A stretch of DNA of 64,000 bases, taken from Leifsonia aquatica H1aii. GTDB lineage: Bacteria > Actinomycetota > Actinomycetes > Actinomycetales > Microbacteriaceae. Location of the stretch: NCBI RefSeq assembly GCF_000633535.1, contig NZ_AYMR01000006.1:186001-250000 (forward strand). The letters run 5' to 3'. The number at the start of each line of letters is the position of its first letter. Position 1 is the stretch's first letter. Made by a program: the position numbers and the translations under genes. The notes beneath the pieces were generated by a model that ran no database searches, was not told the origin of the DNA, and worked only from the letters and a program-made list of their open reading frames with translations. This document shows, in pieces, positions 62,172-64,000 of this stretch.

Positions 62172-63986
62172 ATGACCACGTCCGATTCCGTGCCCAGCGA
62201 GGCCGAGACCGCCGAAGCCGCGTTGACCTTCTCCGACCTGGGGCTCGACAGCGCCGTGCTGAAGGCGCTGAAGGACGTCGGCTACGAGACCCCGTCCGCC
62301 ATCCAGGCCGCGACCATCCCCCTGCTGCTGGAGGGGCGCGACGTGGTCGGGCTCGCCCAGACCGGCACCGGCAAGACCGCCGCCTTCGCGCTGCCGATCC
62401 TCTCCCGCCTCGACCTCTCGCAGAAGAGCCCGCAGGCGTTGGTGCTCGCCCCCACGCGTGAGCTGGCGCTGCAGGTGGCGGAGGCGTTCGAGAGCTATGC
62501 CGCCCACCTGAAGGGCGTGCACCTGCTGCCGGTCTACGGCGGGCAGGGCTACGGCGTGCAGCTGTCGGCGCTGCGCCGCGGCGTCCACATCGTCGTCGGC
62601 ACGCCCGGCCGCATCATGGACCACCTCGACAAGGGCACCCTCGACCTCTCTGAGCTCAAGTACCTCGTGCTCGACGAGGCCGACGAGATGCTCAAGATGG
62701 GGTTCGCGGAGGACGTGGAGACCATCCTCGCCGACACTCCGGACGACAAGCAGGTCGCCCTGTTCTCGGCGACGATGCCGGCGCAGATCCGCCGCATCTC
62801 AAAGAAGTACCTGCACGACCCCGAGGAGATCACGGTCGCCTCGAAGACCACCACCTCGGCCAACACGACGCAGCGCTACCTCGTCGTGTCGTACGCGCAG
62901 AAGGTGGACGCGCTCACCCGCATCCTCGAGGTCGAGAACTTCGAGGGCATGATCATCTTCGTCCGCACCAAGAACGAGACAGAGACGCTCGCGGAGCGGC
63001 TGCGGGCGCGCGGGTACTCGGCGGCGGCGATCAACGGGGACGTCGCACAGGCCCAGCGCGAGCGCACGGTCGACCAGCTCAAGTCGGGCAAGCTCGACAT
63101 CCTGGTGGCGACGGATGTGGCGGCCCGCGGCCTCGACGTCGAGCGCATCAGCCACGTGGTCAACTTCGACATCCCGATCGACACCGAGTCGTACGTGCAC
63201 CGGATCGGCCGCACCGGTCGCGCCGGGCGCAGCGGAGCCGCGATCAGCTTCGTCACGCCGCGTGAGCGCCGTCTGCTGACCGCCATCGAGAAGGCCACGC
63301 GCCAGCCGCTCACCCCGATGCAGCTGCCCACCGTCGACGACGTGAACGTCACCCGGCTGGCCCGATTCGACGACGCCATCACGGCGGCCCTCGAGGAGCC
63401 CGAGCGGATCTCCCGCTTCCGCGACATCATCGCGCACTACGTCGAGCACCACGACGTCCCCGAGTCGGACGTCGCGGCGGCGCTCGCCGTCGTGGCGCAG
63501 GGGGAGGAGCCGTTGCTGCTCAGCGAGGACGACGCGCTCTCGCAGCGTCTCGAGCGCGACGCGCGCGCGGACGACCGGGGGCGGACGGATCGCGGCGCTC
63601 GCCGCGATGACCGCGGGGATCGGCCGGCGCGGCGGGAGCGCAGCGACAAGCCGATGGCGGCCTACCGCATCGAGGTCGGCAAGCGCCAGCGGGTGGAGCC
63701 GCGCCAGATCGTCGGCGCCCTGGCCAATGAGGGCGGCCTGAGCCGCGACGACTTCGGGCACATCCGCATCATGCCCGACTTCTCCCTCGTCGAGCTGCCG
63801 GCCGACCTGCCGAAGGAGACGTTGAACCGTCTCTCGGGCACCCGGATCAGCGGCAAGCTGATCGAGCTGCGGCTCGACCGCGGTCCCGGCGCGCGCCGCG
63901 AGTTCACGTCCCGCGACGACCGGGACTCCCGGGGCCGCGGCGACCGGGGCCGCGACGCACGCCCTCCGCGCAAGCCCCGCCACTGA
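62172..63986 (+). CDS. DEAD-box ATP-dependent RNA helicase (CsdA/DeaD-like)
   Basis: A 604-residue helicase with Q motif (FSDLGL, Q in IQAAT), motif I AQTGTGKT (about 61-68), DEAD (about 167-170), SAT, and motif VI HRIGRTGRAG (about 342-351). After a charged Arg/Asp-rich linker (about 455-490) there is a DbpA-type RNA-binding domain (YRIEVGKRQRVEPRQIVGAL) and a basic disordered tail (RGRGDRGRDARPPRK). This fits DeaD/CsdA proteins in ribosome assembly and cold adaptation. ATG 6 nt after TACCGT (leaderless). The last 14 bp of the window hold nothing. Confidence 0.94.
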   Translation: MTTSDSVPSEAETAEAALTFSDLGLDSAVLKALKDVGYETPSAIQAATIPLLLEGRDVVGLAQTGTGKTAAFALPILSRLDLSQKSPQALVLAPTRELALQVAEAFESYAAHLKGVHLLPVYGGQGYGVQLSALRRGVHIVVGTPGRIMDHLDKGTLDLSELKYLVLDEADEMLKMGFAEDVETILADTPDDKQVALFSATMPAQIRRISKKYLHDPEEITVASKTTTSANTTQRYLVVSYAQKVDALTRILEVENFEGMIIFVRTKNETETLAERLRARGYSAAAINGDVAQAQRERTVDQLKSGKLDILVATDVAARGLDVERISHVVNFDIPIDTESYVHRIGRTGRAGRSGAAISFVTPRERRLLTAIEKATRQPLTPMQLPTVDDVNVTRLARFDDAITAALEEPERISRFRDIIAHYVEHHDVPESDVAAALAVVAQGEEPLLLSEDDALSQRLERDARADDRGRTDRGARRDDRGDRPARRERSDKPMAAYRIEVGKRQRVEPRQIVGALANEGGLSRDDFGHIRIMPDFSLVELPADLPKETLNRLSGTRISGKLIELRLDRGPGARREFTSRDDRDSRGRGDRGRDARPPRKPRH

Positions 63987-64000
63987 CACCGCCGCTGCGA

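Overview
The window reads as a chromosomal segment of a very GC-rich actinobacterium, most plausibly a Microbacteriaceae member (Leifsonia-like). Several things point there: dense gene packing with 4-bp ATGA/GTGA overlaps, frequent GTG starts, and many start codons only 6-7 nt behind a TAnnnT -10 box. The gene content fits too: LacI-controlled CUT1 sugar importers without their own ATPase, an HtaA-type heme receptor with a LAxTG sorting signal, and an actinobacterial Asp23/DUF6286/AmaP envelope-stress cluster. The genus is inference. No phage, transposase or CRISPR array is visible.

Layout. 1-1163: partial NAD-dependent reductase, divergent TetR regulator with paired palindromic operators, and a small glutaredoxin-like protein. 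1173-14666: a complete L-rhamnose/rhamnoside module. On the minus strand it runs binding lipoprotein, two permeases, cytoplasmic GH78 rhamnosidase, rhaM, rhaI, bifunctional aldolase/lactaldehyde dehydrogenase, rhaB and a P-loop kinase. A divergent LacI gene is fused end-to-start with a nucleotidyltransferase gene. 14679-18504: MarR/MFS pair, alpha/beta hydrolase, lipoate ligase. 18596-25396: iron-regulated heme uptake operon (two DtxR/IdeR-like boxes, cell-wall heme-binding protein, HmuT, HmuU, HmuV). 25393-27875: small membrane protein, GNAT, orphan DNA methyltransferase, PAP2 phosphatase.

27967-32424: nucleoside salvage cassette (LacI, nucleoside hydrolase, MFS transporter, ribokinase), bounded on both sides by copies of an intergenic palindrome element. 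32518-38599: beta-glucoside/cellobiose-type module (LacI, GH1, two permeases, binding lipoprotein) with TGAGAGCGCTCTCA operators. 38845-44413: cation/proton antiporter, DHA2 efflux pump, two secreted cell-wall lipoproteins (amidase-like and M15 carboxypeptidase). 44508-53915: GAF/PP2C phosphatase, phosphoglucomutase, prephenate dehydratase, membrane protein, diacylglycerol kinase-like lipid kinase, serS, HAD phosphatase, LCP protein. 54007: tRNA-Ser(UGA). 54097-58233: tandem GNAT, VIT-family protein, DUF1254 protein, DUF1349 protein. 58244-62057: two divergent operons joining an ECF sigma factor to several Asp23-like proteins. 62172-63986: DEAD-box RNA helicase.

The most unusual signals are non-coding. 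(1) Three intergenic elements are each a pair of 15-bp palindromes of the type CATTCGTGCCGAATG, always exactly 40 bp apart. (2) Strong perfect hairpins lie directly behind each substrate-binding/receptor gene and before its transporter genes. (3) A Shine-Dalgarno sequence forms exactly the loop of a 6-bp hairpin in front of the rhamnose binding protein. (4) Tandem repeats sit at gene ends. Among proteins, the ECF sigma/Asp23 locus, the mirror-symmetric heme receptor and the domain-permuted lipoate ligase deserve attention.
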